Program-made: the position numbers and the translations under genes
Assembly (NCBI RefSeq): GCF_038069655.2
Contig: NZ_CP150951.2
Location: 2,630,001-2,694,000 of the forward strand
DNA length: 64,000 nt
Reading direction: 5' to 3'
Source of the DNA: Yoonia sp. BS5-3
Lineage (GTDB): Bacteria; Pseudomonadota; Alphaproteobacteria; Rhodobacterales; Rhodobacteraceae
Shown here: piece after piece, positions 8,947-17,739 of the stretch
How the letters are laid out: every line of letters starts with the position of its first letter
How positions within the stretch are numbered: the first letter of the stretch is position 1
Notes under the pieces: model-generated
What the model saw: only the letters and a program-made list of their open reading frames with translations
Told to the model about the DNA's origin: nothing
The model's database searches: none

Positions 8947-9738
8947 ATGGAAGATCGCATGAAAAAGCCAAAATGGGTCATCGCCAAGGAACAAGCCAAA
9001 CGGGCCGCCGCGCATGAGACCGTTTGGCTCTTTGGTTTGCACGCTGTACGCGACGCATTGGAAAACCCTGACAGGGTCAAACTGCGTCTTGTTGTCACCC
9101 GCAATGCGCTTGAGCGGCTGGGCGATGCCGTCACCAAGGTGGACCTGACCCCGGAAATTTCCGACCCGCGTAAATTTGCAGCGCCGCTTGATCCGCAATC
9201 TGTCCATCAGGGGGCCGCGCTTGAGGTGAAACCGCTTGATTGGGGTAGCCTGGAGGATGTCGCGCTGGGCGAGGGGCCAACACCGCCGCGTATTGTCTTG
9301 CTCGACCGGGTGACCGATCCGCATAATGTGGGCGCGATTCTGCGCTCCGCAGAGGTCTTTGGCGCACGCGCCGTTGTCGCCGTGCAGCGCCATGCCGCGC
9401 CGGAAACGGGCGCTTTGGCCAAGACCGCCAGTGGCGCATTGGAACGGCAACCCTATATAAGGGTGCGGAACCTTGCCGATGCGATGGAGGCGCTACGGGC
9501 TATGGGATATATGGTGCTGGGCCTTGATGGCGAGGCGGACACAACGATTGAAACGGCTCTTGCGGGCAAAAGTGACCGCGCTGTTGCCTTGGTGCTCGGC
9601 GCCGAGGGGCCGGGCCTGCGTGACAAAACCAAAGAGACATGCGATCAATTGGTCAAGATTGATGCGGCATCGGGCTTTGGGTCTTTGAACGTCTCAAATG
9701 CTGCGGCTGTGGCACTTTATGCGGCGAAAGGCAGCTAA
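8947..9738 (+). CDS. rlmB: 23S rRNA (guanosine-2'-O)-methyltransferase RlmB-like
   Basis: A SPOUT/TrmH family methyltransferase of 263 residues. The N-terminal substrate-binding domain begins WLFGLHAVRDALENP (residues 27-41). The catalytic SpoU domain has motif 1 VLLDRVTDPHNVGAILRSAEVFGA, motif 2 VLGAEGPGLRDKT and motif 3 GSLNVSNAAAVALY, which form the knotted SAM site. The family methylates G2251 of 23S rRNA, but close TrmH relatives modify other sites. A second ATG four codons in (8959) is also plausible. It is followed with no gap by a zinc-ribbon gene. Confidence 0.9.
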   Translation: MEDRMKKPKWVIAKEQAKRAAAHETVWLFGLHAVRDALENPDRVKLRLVVTRNALERLGDAVTKVDLTPEISDPRKFAAPLDPQSVHQGAALEVKPLDWGSLEDVALGEGPTPPRIVLLDRVTDPHNVGAILRSAEVFGARAVVAVQRHAAPETGALAKTASGALERQPYIRVRNLADAMEALRAMGYMVLGLDGEADTTIETALAGKSDRAVALVLGAEGPGLRDKTKETCDQLVKIDAASGFGSLNVSNAAAVALYAAKGS

Positions 9739-10023
9739 ATGGGCGCGACCAAGATTACGACATGTTGCTATTGCGGGAATCGTGCGGCGTTGGTGCTGCG
9801 CGGCAAGGAACGGCATGAGCTAAGCTGCAATGCCTGCGGCGCTCCGCTTCATGCGATGAAAATGTTACCAAAGGACGGTGGCGGTAAAAAGCGGTCGTCC
9901 AAGCCCCCAAAACACGACGACCCCCGTGCAAAAAAAGAAAAGAAACGCAAGAGCTTCGGCAGCCGGGTCGTGTCGGGCCTTTGGGACGTCATCGAAGATG
10001 TCGTGGATGAGGTCTTTGACTGA
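9739..10023 (+). CDS. Small zinc-ribbon protein with lysine-rich linker
   Basis: 94 residues. Cysteine pairs CCYC (about residues 9-12) and CNAC (30-33) are spaced like a zinc ribbon. A strongly basic stretch follows (GGGKKRSSKPPKHDD, then KKEKKRK), and the tail is acidic and amphipathic (GLWDVIEDVVDEVFD). I recognise no characterised homolog. It starts directly after the rlmB stop codon, so it is probably translated from the same message. RNA or ribosome contact is a guess based on the basic linker and the rlmB neighbour. Confidence 0.75.
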   Translation: MGATKITTCCYCGNRAALVLRGKERHELSCNACGAPLHAMKMLPKDGGGKKRSSKPPKHDDPRAKKEKKRKSFGSRVVSGLWDVIEDVVDEVFD

Positions 10024-10126
10024 CCACTTATCACCTCTGGTCACGGCTTGGAGAGGCACCTAGGCGTCGGGGCATGCTCTATGCATATTAAAGGGGAATC
10101 GACCCCATGCAGGAGCTGCCTACACC

Positions 10127-10573
10127 ATGATCACCCGCCGCCACATACTTGCCACCCTTACTGCAACCGCCTTTGCGGGACCGGCATTGGCAGGACCCTC
10201 CCGGATTTTTGCAAAATCCGGCCTGGCGATCTGCGGCTATGATCCGGTCGCTTATTTTCGTGATGCAGAGCCGGCATTGGGCGCATCTGCTTATCGTATC
10301 GGCTGGCGCCGGGCGGTTTGGCAATTCGCATCGGCAGAGAACCTGGCCCTGTTTGAGCGTGATCCACATGCCTACGCGCCTCGATATGGCGGCTATTGCG
10401 CGATGGCGCTTTCACGGGGCGAGGTGGCCTATAGCGATCCTGAAATGTGGGCGATCCATGATGGCAGGCTTTATCTGACCCATTCAGCCACCGTGCGCGA
10501 ACAGTGGCTTGATGATCCCGATCAGCATATCGCAGATGCCGATTTGCACTGGCCCGCGCTTTTGCTGGGCTGA
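10127..10573 (+). CDS. Exported YHS domain-containing protein
   Basis: 148 residues. The N-terminus MITRRHILATLTATAFAGPALAG is a signal peptide with a twin-arginine-like RR, pointing to the periplasm. The YHS domain follows: GYDPVAYFRDAEPALGAS, then WQFASAENLALFERDPHAYAPRYGGYCAMALSRG, including the conserved GGYCA. YHS domains in this setting are thought to bind metal. CAGGAG lies upstream of the ATG. There is no obvious operon partner. Confidence 0.87.
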   Translation: MITRRHILATLTATAFAGPALAGPSRIFAKSGLAICGYDPVAYFRDAEPALGASAYRIGWRRAVWQFASAENLALFERDPHAYAPRYGGYCAMALSRGEVAYSDPEMWAIHDGRLYLTHSATVREQWLDDPDQHIADADLHWPALLLG

Positions 10574-10639
10574 TCACGCGCCTTAGCCAAATTTTGACAC
10601 GCCGTTCACGTTTCGCTGAGCATGTATTCCGACACGGGC

Positions 10640-10746
10640 ATTACACCCTAAGTATGTATCACGGAGGCCCGCAACGGAACATGCGTGTCTCAACTTACTG
10701 TCCCTCGTTCCGAAACTGCGCCCGGCTCAGGTCGGGCGCCTTTTTT
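10640..10746 (+). ncRNA. Candidate structured intergenic RNA
   Basis: The gap between the YHS gene and the CoA-binding gene has a hairpin formed by CGGAAC (10675-10680) and GTTCCG (10707-10712), followed directly by a strong intrinsic terminator with six T. A TTGACA hexamer at 10594-10599 could be a promoter -35, but a good -10 at standard spacing is not evident, so the 5' end is a guess. The terminator lies about 45 bp before the next start codon, so this could be a short regulatory RNA or an attenuated leader. No known RNA family was recognised. Confidence 0.35.
10718..10746 (+). terminator. Rho-independent terminator
   Basis: GCGCCCG pairs with CGGGCGC across a short loop and is followed by TTTTTT at 10741-10746. 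It is one of the clearest intrinsic terminators in the window and lies 145 bp after the YHS stop codon, just before the CoA-binding gene. Confidence 0.85.
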
Positions 10747-10791
10747 ACGGGGGGTATTATTATAAGGGGCATATTTTGCTAGGCTTTTTGC

Positions 10792-11259
10792 ATGACCTAT
10801 ACGGATGATCATCTGCGCGGGATTCTCACACGAACCAAAACCATCGCGGTTGTGGGTGTGTCATCCAATCCGGTTCGTCCCAGCTACTACGTCGCCCGCT
10901 ATCTTGGGCTGAAAGGCTATCGGGTGATCCCGGTGAACCCGGGGCTGGCCGGGCAAGAGCTGCTTGGCGAAACGGTCTATGCCGATCTGGCTGCGATCCC
11001 GTTTGATGTGGATATGGTGGATATTTTCCGGCGGCCTGACGCCGTGCCCGCTATTGTTGATGCAGCATTGGCGCGCTGGCCGGGTTTACAGACGATTTGG
11101 ATGCAAATCGGGGTCGAACATGCCGAGGCCGCCGCCAAAGCGACTGCGCGCGGCGTTGATGTGATCCAAGACCGCTGTCCGAAGATCGAATATCAACGTC
11201 TGTTTGACGAATTACGCATGGGCGGGTTTGTGACGGGTCGCGTATCGGCGCGAATCTAG
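10792..11259 (+). CDS. CoA-binding protein (YccU type)
   Basis: 155 residues with a CoA-binding Rossmann-like domain: [43 protein letters not shown], then [20 protein letters not shown] and the C-terminal [11 protein letters not shown]. This is the small stand-alone CoA-binding family of unknown role. The stop codon overlaps the stop codon of convergent hisE, the two sharing CTAG at 11256-11259. In related genomes a similar gene often sits beside sulfhydrylase genes; none is here. Confidence 0.87.
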   Translation: MTYTDDHLRGILTRTKTIAVVGVSSNPVRPSYYVARYLGLKGYRVIPVNPGLAGQELLGETVYADLAAIPFDVDMVDIFRRPDAVPAIVDAALARWPGLQTIWMQIGVEHAEAAAKATARGVDVIQDRCPKIEYQRLFDELRMGGFVTGRVSARI

Positions 11260-11561
11260 CGCGATGCCTTTTCGGCAATGCCTGAGACACCTTGCCGACG
11301 TGCTAACTCTGCCATCACCGTATCGAAACTGACGCCACGCGCGGTCAGCATGACAAGCAGGTGATACAAAACATCAGCAGCCTCAGCCGTCAGACCGATA
11401 TTGTCGCCCTTCACGGCCTCAATGACGGCTTCGATCGCTTCTTCACCAAATTTTTCAGCGCATTTTTCGGGGCCCTTGGACAGCAGTTTGGCCGTCCAAC
11501 TGGTTTCAGGGTCAGCATCTTTGCGGGACGCGATGAGATCTGCCAGTTCATTCAGGGTCAT
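11256..11561 (-). CDS. hisE: Phosphoribosyl-ATP pyrophosphatase
   Basis: Second step of histidine synthesis: converts PR-ATP to PR-AMP. 101 residues, all-alpha MazG-like fold with the metal site motif [13 protein letters not shown] (residues 37-49) and [12 protein letters not shown]. It is a separate HisE, not fused to HisI. Its ATG overlaps the hisF stop (11558-11561), so it is co-transcribed downstream of hisF. Confidence 0.95.
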   Translation of the reverse strand: MTLNELADLIASRKDADPETSWTAKLLSKGPEKCAEKFGEEAIEAVIEAVKGDNIGLTAEAADVLYHLLVMLTARGVSFDTVMAELARRQGVSGIAEKASR

Positions 11562-12319
11562 GAGAGCCTCACAGGGATGCCGGCTGCGGCCATATGGTCT
11601 TTGGCCTGCCCGATTGTGTAAGTGCCAAAGTGAAAGATGGACGCGGCCAGCACAGCCGATGCGCCGCCTTCGGTGACGCCTTCGACAAGGTGGTCCAGCG
11701 TACCAACACCGCCCGAAGCAATGACCGGGACCTCAACCGCATCCGAAATGGCGCGGGTCAGGGGCAGGTTGAACCCGGCCTTTGTTCCGTCGCGATCCAT
11801 TGAGGTCAGCAAGATCTCACCGGCGCCTTTTTCAACCACCTTGCGGGCGAAATCGACCGCATCAATACCGGTTCCCCGGCGACCGCCATGGGTGAAAATC
11901 TCCCATTTTCCCGGGGATACGGTCTTTGCGTCGATGGCGACCACAATACATTGCGAGCCAAAGCGCATCGCGGCCTCTGCCACGACATTGGGGTCGGCCA
12001 CAGCGGCAGAGTTAAAGCTGACCTTATCTGCGCCCGCCAAAAGCAGATCACGCACATCGTGATGCGTACGCACGCCGCCGCCAATGGTCAGGGGCATGAA
12101 ACACTGCTCTGCCGTGCGGGTGGCCAGATCAAACATCGTGCCCCGGTTTTCATGGGTGGCCTTGATATCCAGGAACACCAATTCATCCGCGCCAGCCGCA
12201 TTATAGGCGATGGCCTGTTCCACTGGATCGCCAGCATCGATCAGATCAACAAAATTTACGCCCTTGACCGTGCGCCCTTCGGCGACGTCCAGGCAGGGGA
12301 TGATGCGGGTTTTCAACAT
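11558..12319 (-). CDS. hisF: Imidazole glycerol phosphate synthase cyclase subunit
   Basis: Cyclase subunit that, with HisH, makes imidazole glycerol phosphate and AICAR. 253 residues from the ATG at 12319, giving the standard start [20 protein letters not shown] with catalytic Asp in CLDV; the second catalytic Asp is in [13 protein letters not shown]. Phosphate-binding loops GGGVRT and ASGGVG are present, and the beta-alpha barrel runs full length. hisH is not between hisA and hisF here. The interval between hisA and hisF holds DUF2867 and an opposite-strand DUF302 gene, so hisF probably has its own promoter. Confidence 0.96.
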   Translation of the reverse strand: MLKTRIIPCLDVAEGRTVKGVNFVDLIDAGDPVEQAIAYNAAGADELVFLDIKATHENRGTMFDLATRTAEQCFMPLTIGGGVRTHHDVRDLLLAGADKVSFNSAAVADPNVVAEAAMRFGSQCIVVAIDAKTVSPGKWEIFTHGGRRGTGIDAVDFARKVVEKGAGEILLTSMDRDGTKAGFNLPLTRAISDAVEVPVIASGGVGTLDHLVEGVTEGGASAVLAASIFHFGTYTIGQAKDHMAAAGIPVRLS

Positions 12320-12398
12320 ACCGTGAGGTCTAGGAGGAATAGCAGGAAATGGGAAGAGCAAGATGTTAACCAGCCCCCACTGGAATAGGGAGCATCAC

Positions 12399-12842
12399 AT
12401 GAAATACCTCATTGCCTCAGCCCTGATTGGGCTTTCTGCAACAACAAGTTGGGCGCAAGACATGATCAAACCATCGCCGCATTCTGTCGGTGACACAATC
12501 GACGCCCTTGAGGCCGCCGTTGCTGGCGCTGGCGCGACCGTGTTCGCCCGTGTCGATCACGCACAAGGGGCCGAGAATGTCGGCAAATCCATTCCTGACG
12601 CGCAATTGCTGATCTTTGGCAATCCGGCTTTGGGAACGCTTGCGATGGAGGCCGATTTGCGCGCCGGTCTGGTCCTGCCGCTTCGCGTGCTGGCCTATCA
12701 GGACGCAGACGGAAACACGCAGCTGACCTGGTCCTCAGCAGAAGAGCTGTTCGATGGGCTTGATATCCCCGCCGATGCCGAAGTTGTCGGTCGCGTGAAC
12801 GGCGCGCTGAACATGCTGACGGATAAGGCCGTCAGCCAGTAG
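12399..12842 (+). CDS. Exported DUF302 domain protein
   Basis: 147 residues. MKYLIASALIGLSATTSWAQ is a signal peptide, so the protein is probably periplasmic. The mature part fits DUF302 (TT1751-like fold): SVGDTIDALEAAVAGAGATVFARVDHAQGA, then AQLLIFGNPALGTLAMEADLRAGLVLPLRVLAYQD. The function is unknown. It lies on the opposite strand inside the his gene set and overlaps the convergent DUF2867 gene by 11 bp. Confidence 0.87.
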   Translation: MKYLIASALIGLSATTSWAQDMIKPSPHSVGDTIDALEAAVAGAGATVFARVDHAQGAENVGKSIPDAQLLIFGNPALGTLAMEADLRAGLVLPLRVLAYQDADGNTQLTWSSAEELFDGLDIPADAEVVGRVNGALNMLTDKAVSQ

Positions 12843-13290
12843 CGTGCGCCACCCTTGCCAGCGCGTTGCGCGCGATCGCAATGTGGAATGGCATGATCGC
12901 CCCCAGGTAGATGCGCCCACCGATATTGTTGGGCGACACCCAGGTCGCAAGGTGGACTTTGCCTTCATGGCTGAGGACAGAAACACGGAAATCGAGGTGC
13001 TTGTCGTCAAACCCGGCAATCACTTCGGTTTCCGTTTCGCTTTCCACGGGGAAAATCCCGATCTTATCGGCGGAGTCCGGCCCATCATTGTTCAGCCCGA
13101 AAGGGGCGGTTACGATGCGCCGGATGACCAGCAGAAACCGGCCCCAGCTTGGAAAATCTGTAATAATCTCGCCGGCCTGGCGCGGGGACATGGTGGATGG
13201 GACGCTGAAACAATCAAGAAAATCAGTTGCGGCTTTGCGTTGATGCAGGGCGCTGATTTCGGGAAGTTCGGTGGCGCGTACTTGGGCCAT
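12832..13290 (-). CDS. DUF2867 domain protein
   Basis: 152 residues with the DUF2867 pattern: FLDCFSVPSTMSPRQAGEIITDFPSWGRFLLVIRR, then FGL, then IGIFPVESETETEVIAGFDDKHLDFRVSVL and a C-terminal HIAIARNALARV helix that contacts lipid or membrane in related SRPBCC-like folds. The function is unknown. It starts three bases after the hisA stop, so it is co-transcribed with hisA. Confidence 0.82.
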   Translation of the reverse strand: MAQVRATELPEISALHQRKAATDFLDCFSVPSTMSPRQAGEIITDFPSWGRFLLVIRRIVTAPFGLNNDGPDSADKIGIFPVESETETEVIAGFDDKHLDFRVSVLSHEGKVHLATWVSPNNIGGRIYLGAIMPFHIAIARNALARVAHATG

Positions 13291-13293
13291 GTC

Positions 13294-14013
13294 CTATCCT
13301 TTCAAGGTCTCCAATGCAGAGCTAAGATCGATGGCCCCATCATACAAGGCGCGGCCCGAAATCGCGCCTGAGATCACGCCGGTGGCCTTCAGCGCCGACA
13401 GGTCCGCCATGGAAGAAACACCGCCCGATGCAATCACCGGGATCTCAACCGCGCGGGCCAGGTCAGCCGTCGCGTCGATATTGGGGCCCTTCATCGCCCC
13501 GTCCCGCAGGATATCAGTGTAGATGATCGCAGCGATGCCCGCATCCTCAAAGGATTTTGCCAGATCCGTGACCATCACATCGGTTTCTTCGGCCCAGCCG
13601 CGCGTTGCGACTTTGCCGTTGCGCGCATCAAGGCCCACGGCGACCTTGCCCGGAAATTCGCGGGCCGCTTCGCGCACCAGATCAGGGTTTTCGACCGCCA
13701 CAGTGCCCAGGATCACACGGGCAAGCCCCTTATCCAGCCAGCGTTCAATCGTGGCCATATCCCGGATGCCGCCACCCAATTGCGCAGGAACGGGGCAGGC
13801 GGCCAGGATCGCCTCAACCGGGGCGGCGTTTACGGGCTCACCGGCGAAGGCGCCGTTGAGGTCCACAAGATGCAGCCATTCGCAGCCCGCGTCGACAAAG
13901 GCACGTGCCTGGGCCGCGGGGTCATCGTTGAAAACGGTTGTCTGATCCATATCCCCATGGACAAGCCGGACGGCATTCCCGTCTTTAAGATCGATTGCAG
14001 GGTAGAGGATCAT
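13294..14013 (-). CDS. hisA: ProFAR isomerase HisA
   Basis: Isomerises ProFAR to PRFAR in histidine synthesis. 239 residues, beta-alpha barrel beginning [17 protein letters not shown] with catalytic Asp8 and the second acid Asp in [13 protein letters not shown]. Phosphate-binding loops are AQLGGGIRD and IASGGVSS. It leads DUF2867 on the same strand and diverges from a DUF2147 gene. About 140 bp upstream hold both promoters. Confidence 0.96.
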   Translation of the reverse strand: MILYPAIDLKDGNAVRLVHGDMDQTTVFNDDPAAQARAFVDAGCEWLHLVDLNGAFAGEPVNAAPVEAILAACPVPAQLGGGIRDMATIERWLDKGLARVILGTVAVENPDLVREAAREFPGKVAVGLDARNGKVATRGWAEETDVMVTDLAKSFEDAGIAAIIYTDILRDGAMKGPNIDATADLARAVEIPVIASGGVSSMADLSALKATGVISGAISGRALYDGAIDLSSALETLKG

Positions 14014-14151
14014 GGCAAGCCTTTCGTCATTTTGCGTGTTTTATGCACGGGGCCTAAGAGAATGCAATGTGGCGTTCGGACCCAACGTTATAGTTGATCC
14101 CAAATAGGGGCAGGGCGCATGCTGCATTCAATTTCTCAGGGAGGAGACGAG

Positions 14152-14541
14152 ATGAAAAAGATCATGATGGCCGCTATTGGCGCGATCGCATTTGCAGGGG
14201 CGGCTTTTGCTGACCCGCTGGAAGGCCTGTGGCAGACTGCGCAAGATGACAACGGTAATTTCGGGCATATTCAGGTTGCGCCATGTGGGCCTGCGCTTTG
14301 CGGGACACTTGTGCGGTCCTTCGATGCATCGGGCAATGAGATTGCTTCGAACTTCACTGGCCGGAACATCATTTCCGAAACAACGCCCAGCGGCGGCGGG
14401 CAGTATCGCGGCAAAGTCTATTCGCCCGATCGGGACAAGACCTATAATTCGCGGCTGCAGCTGAACGGCAACAGCCTGTCGGTCTCTGGTTGCGTGCTAG
14501 GGATTTGCCGCGATGGCGGGACGTGGACGCGAGTGCAATAA
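14152..14541 (+). CDS. Exported DUF2147 protein
   Basis: 129 residues. Signal peptide MKKIMMAAIGAIAFAGAAFA, then a beta-rich domain typical of DUF2147: DPLEGLWQTAQDDNGNFGHIQVAPCG, ALCGTLVRSF, YRGKVYSPDRDKTYNSRLQLNGNSLSVSGCVLGICRDGGTWTR. Two cysteine pairs (CGPALCG and CVLGIC) may form disulfides in the periplasm. GGGAGGAGA precedes the ATG at 14152. The function is unknown. Confidence 0.88.
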   Translation: MKKIMMAAIGAIAFAGAAFADPLEGLWQTAQDDNGNFGHIQVAPCGPALCGTLVRSFDASGNEIASNFTGRNIISETTPSGGGQYRGKVYSPDRDKTYNSRLQLNGNSLSVSGCVLGICRDGGTWTRVQ

Positions 14542-14564
14542 TTAGATCAGCCAACAGATGACGT

Positions 14565-14589
14565 GCCCGGGCAAGTTTCTTGGCCGGGC
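14565..14589. terminator. Hairpin between convergent genes, possible bidirectional terminator
   Basis: GCCCGG-G-CAAG pairs with CTTG-G-CCGGGC around a TTT loop. It lies in the 88-bp gap between the DUF2147 gene and the convergent PilZ gene. No T-tract follows on either strand, so intrinsic termination is uncertain. Confidence 0.4.
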
Positions 14590-14629
14590 CAAGCGCCAAT
14601 GGCGGACTTACACGCCCAAACGGTGACTA

Positions 14630-14980
14630 TTAGCCATCGAGCAGCCGGATGGTGCCTGCGTCGGCAAGACTGTTCAACGTGTTTTCAAGACTTGCTTTCT
14701 TTCCGGCGCTGGTGACGAATTGCAATCCAAATTCAGAGCCTCGTTGCCAAATTTTCTTGGCGCGGAGGCGACCAATACGGTCGATGACGAGGTCCCATTC
14801 ATCTTCACGAAAGCTGGAGATCAGGGAAGGGGCGACCCCGATCTTCGCACCGGTTGCCGAAATGTCGACGACCCTGCAGGAAAAATCGAAGGTCTTCGTG
14901 CGTACGCGCGCCACAGCAAAACCTGTGTATCGGCGCGCTGATCTACGATCGACGACTGAAGTTGCAAAAGCCATGCGCAT
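14630..14980 (-). CDS. PilZ domain protein
   Basis: 116 residues, a single PilZ domain of the c-di-GMP receptor type. The arginine-rich motif RRSARR is at residues 12-17 and the second motif, in VVDISATGAKI, near 38-48; together they fit RxxxR plus [D/N]xSxxG. A stand-alone PilZ protein presumably acts by protein contact. The start could be ATG 1 or ATG 3 of the frame. It is transcribed in the same direction as, and downstream of, the DEAD-box helicase gene. Confidence 0.87.
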   Translation of the reverse strand: MRMAFATSVVDRRSARRYTGFAVARVRTKTFDFSCRVVDISATGAKIGVAPSLISSFREDEWDLVIDRIGRLRAKKIWQRGSEFGLQFVTSAGKKASLENTLNSLADAGTIRLLDG

Positions 14981-15142
14981 TCCATCTCAAAGATATAGCG
15001 TCTGGAATGGCATAGAATAATTATCAAAACCTGAAGGAATTTTGGCCCCCTTCAAGCAATCCAGGATTACGCAATGATCGCGCCAAGGTATCTGCGCGGC
15101 CAAGGCAGGTTCACAGCTGACCGCATTATCAGATAAAGCCGG

Positions 15143-16537
15143 TCAGACCTTCGCGCGTTCGGCAAAGCTTAGTGCGATAAATGCAGGCGGCTCATCACCC
15201 ATGCCAACGACCTCGGGCTCGTTCCGACCGCGTCCGCGATTACGTTCGCGCCGCGGTTTTTCTTCGCGGGCAGGCGCGGCGTCTTTTGGAGGTGTTTCCG
15301 TCTGCTCGGGTGCGGCAACATCTTCCTTCTTGCGCCGACTGCGGCTGCGCTTGGGCTTTTCCTCTGCCTCTTCCTTGGCCGGTTCGGCAGGTGTCGGATT
15401 GTCGAGACGGGGGATTTCCTGTTTGACCAGGGCTTCCACATCGTCGAGGTTCTTCTCATCGCGTGGGATGCAGATCATGATCGCGGTGCCGCTACGGCCC
15501 GCGCGGCCAGTGCGTCCGATCCGGTGCACGTAATCTTCGGCATGGCTGGGCACGTCGAAGTTGAACACGTGGGTTACGGCCGGAATGTCTAGGCCACGCG
15601 CGGCCACGTCAGAGGCGACTAGGAACCGCAGTTCGTTGTCGCGGAATTTCTCTAATGTGCGGGTGCGGTGCGACTGGTCCAGATCACCATGGATCGGGGC
15701 CGCGTTATAGCCGTATTTGTTCAAGGATTTTGAAACGATATCGACGTCAGACTTGCGGTTGCAGAAGATGATCGCATTGGTGCAGGCCTCACCTTCGGCT
15801 TCGATCAGCGCGCGCAAAAGGGCGCGTTTTTCAGAAGGTTCCTTGCGCTTTTCGGACCCTTTGAAAATCACAACACCCTGTTTGATATTGTCATTCGTGG
15901 TCGCGGCCCGGGCGACCTCGATCTTGGCCGGGTTGGACAGGAAGGTATTCGTGATCCGCTCAATCTCAGGCGCCATGGTGGCGCTGAAAAACAGGGTCTG
16001 GCGGGTGAAGGGCGTGCGTTTGAAGATTTCCTCAATATCGGGAATGAACCCCATATCAAGCATCCGGTCGGCCTCATCCACCACCATAACCTTCACGTCG
16101 GTCAGAATCAGCTTGCCGCGTTCCAGGTGGTCCAGCAAACGGCCTGGGGTGGCGATCAGTACATCAACGCCTTTGTCGATGATTTTATCTTGGTCCTTAA
16201 AGCTGGTGCCACCGATCAACAAAGCCTTGGATAGCTTGGTGTATTTGGCATAGGCATCGAAATTCTCGGCCACTTGGGCGGCCAGTTCACGGGTTGGTGC
16301 CAGCACCAGACTGCGCGGCATCCGCGCCCGTGCACGGCCGCGGCCCAAAAGTGTGATCATGGGCAGCGTAAAACTGGCGGTTTTGCCTGTCCCGGTCTGG
16401 GCAATGCCCAGTACATCGCGGCCTTCCAAAGCGGGGGGAATGGCGCCCGCCTGAATAGGTGTCGGGCTTTCATAGCCGGTTTCAGCTACGGCTTTGAGAA
16501 CCTTGGCATCAAGGTTCAGGTCGGTAAATTTGGTCAT
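15143..16537 (-). CDS. rhlE: DEAD-box ATP-dependent RNA helicase (RhlE-like)
   Basis: 464 residues from the ATG at 16537, chosen because AGGACG precedes it and MTKFTDLNLDAKVLKAV is the usual Q-motif lead-in. Motifs in order: GYESPTPIQ (Q), AQTGTGKT (I), PTRELA (Ia), VVDEADRMLDMG (II), SAT (III), then HRIGRTGRAGRSG (VI). The roughly 90-residue tail is low-complexity and Arg/Lys/Glu-rich (EKPKRSRSRRKKED, RRERNRGRGR), typical of RNA-binding tails. It unwinds structured RNA in ribosome assembly or cold adaptation by family analogy. About 200 bp upstream are non-coding, and a long cold-responsive leader is possible. Confidence 0.92.
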   Translation of the reverse strand: MTKFTDLNLDAKVLKAVAETGYESPTPIQAGAIPPALEGRDVLGIAQTGTGKTASFTLPMITLLGRGRARARMPRSLVLAPTRELAAQVAENFDAYAKYTKLSKALLIGGTSFKDQDKIIDKGVDVLIATPGRLLDHLERGKLILTDVKVMVVDEADRMLDMGFIPDIEEIFKRTPFTRQTLFFSATMAPEIERITNTFLSNPAKIEVARAATTNDNIKQGVVIFKGSEKRKEPSEKRALLRALIEAEGEACTNAIIFCNRKSDVDIVSKSLNKYGYNAAPIHGDLDQSHRTRTLEKFRDNELRFLVASDVAARGLDIPAVTHVFNFDVPSHAEDYVHRIGRTGRAGRSGTAIMICIPRDEKNLDDVEALVKQEIPRLDNPTPAEPAKEEAEEKPKRSRSRRKKEDVAAPEQTETPPKDAAPAREEKPRRERNRGRGRNEPEVVGMGDEPPAFIALSFAERAKV

Positions 16538-16741
16538 ATACGTCCTATTTCTGCGGTTTCGGTCCGCAAAGGTGAAAGGACGCATTGTTCCGAGCGTCCC
16601 GCGTCGTCGGCGAATTTTGCCGTGTCTGCGGATAGCGGATATGCCGCACTGGGTCAAGAACTGCCCAATTTGCAAGGTTTTGGCCTGTTGCCGGGGGCTG
16701 GGTGTCACGCGTTATCTGCCGATCCAAATCACCCCGGGGTC

Positions 16742-17698
16742 TTAACCCTGGCGTGGCGACAGGTCAAAATCCGCAAGCCAGTCAAGGATTGCCATGCTCG
16801 TCTGATCCGGCCGTTCTTGCTGAATCCAATGTCCGGCATCAATGCCTATTTCCGTCACATTGGGCACGATATCTTTCAGATTCGGCGCGCGCGGGATCAC
16901 GTCACGGTCGCCATAGATCATCAAAGCAGGGTGGTTGATCACCGGATCCACATCCGCCAAATGATGCCAGTTCCGATCCAGATTACGATACCAGTTGATG
17001 CTGCCGGTAAAGCCTGTGCTGGCAAAGGCGGCATCAAACACCGCAAGTTCGTCATCGCGCAGCAAGGCCGCGCCCGGCGCGGATGTGGCCTGGGCCAGAT
17101 TGATCATGGCCATGCCTGGCTCTGGCGGGGCAGGCGGGATGTCCTTGCGATAGAGGTTGCGCAGGAACTGAAGGCGGTTTTGATCCAATATCGCATCGGC
17201 CACACCTGGGCGCCGGTTGAAATGGACCATATAATGGTCTGGGCCGAACAGACTTTCGATAAATTCGGTCCAGGGGATATCCCCGCGTTCCTGATAGGGC
17301 AGGCTGAGCGCAATCAATTTGCTGACGCGTTCGGGATGCAATAGCGCCATGCTCCACACGACATTCGCCCCCCAATCATGGCCGACAAAGATCGCGTCCG
17401 CATAGCCAAAATGGTCAAGCAAAGCGGCAAGATCACCCGTCAGATGCTTGATATCATAGGCGTCCACATCGCCAGGGCAGCTGGAATGGCCATAGCCGCG
17501 CTGGTTCGGCACGATCACGTGATAACCTGCGGCGGCAAGCGCTGGTATCTGGTGGCGCCAGGAAAAGGCGTGTTCGGGCCAGCCATGGCAGAGGACAATC
17601 GGCCCTTTACTGCTGGGCTGACCGGCTTCAAAAACTTCCAGTGTCACACCGTTCACGGGGATGATCGTAGGGCTGGGGAAATCTGTTGGGGTCGTCAT
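16742..17698 (-). CDS. Alpha/beta hydrolase, epoxide hydrolase-like
   Basis: 318 residues. The oxyanion motif HGWPE (about 40-44) and nucleophile elbow GHDWGANV, with Asp as nucleophile, identify the soluble epoxide hydrolase/haloalkane dehalogenase branch. Asp in YGDRDVIP and His in DAGHWIQQE complete the triad. Lid tyrosines such as SINWYRNLDRNW favour epoxide hydrolase. I took the ATG at 17698 since GAGGACC lies just before it; 17710 is the other choice. It diverges from a YafY-type regulator across a perfect palindrome, so it is a likely regulatory target. The substrate is unknown. Confidence 0.9.
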   Translation of the reverse strand: MTTPTDFPSPTIIPVNGVTLEVFEAGQPSSKGPIVLCHGWPEHAFSWRHQIPALAAAGYHVIVPNQRGYGHSSCPGDVDAYDIKHLTGDLAALLDHFGYADAIFVGHDWGANVVWSMALLHPERVSKLIALSLPYQERGDIPWTEFIESLFGPDHYMVHFNRRPGVADAILDQNRLQFLRNLYRKDIPPAPPEPGMAMINLAQATSAPGAALLRDDELAVFDAAFASTGFTGSINWYRNLDRNWHHLADVDPVINHPALMIYGDRDVIPRAPNLKDIVPNVTEIGIDAGHWIQQERPDQTSMAILDWLADFDLSPRQG

Positions 17699-17739
17699 GG
17701 TGGTCCTCATTTTTGTTTACGCCCCAGGCTATATTGATA

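Noticed and set aside
10594..10782. A 62-codon frame across the terminator region
   Set aside because: It reads through a strong intrinsic terminator; the internal ATG at 10681 has its ribosome site too far away.
16274..17344. A 356-codon frame antisense to the helicase and hydrolase
   Set aside because: It spans two well-supported genes and their gap and shows no family features.
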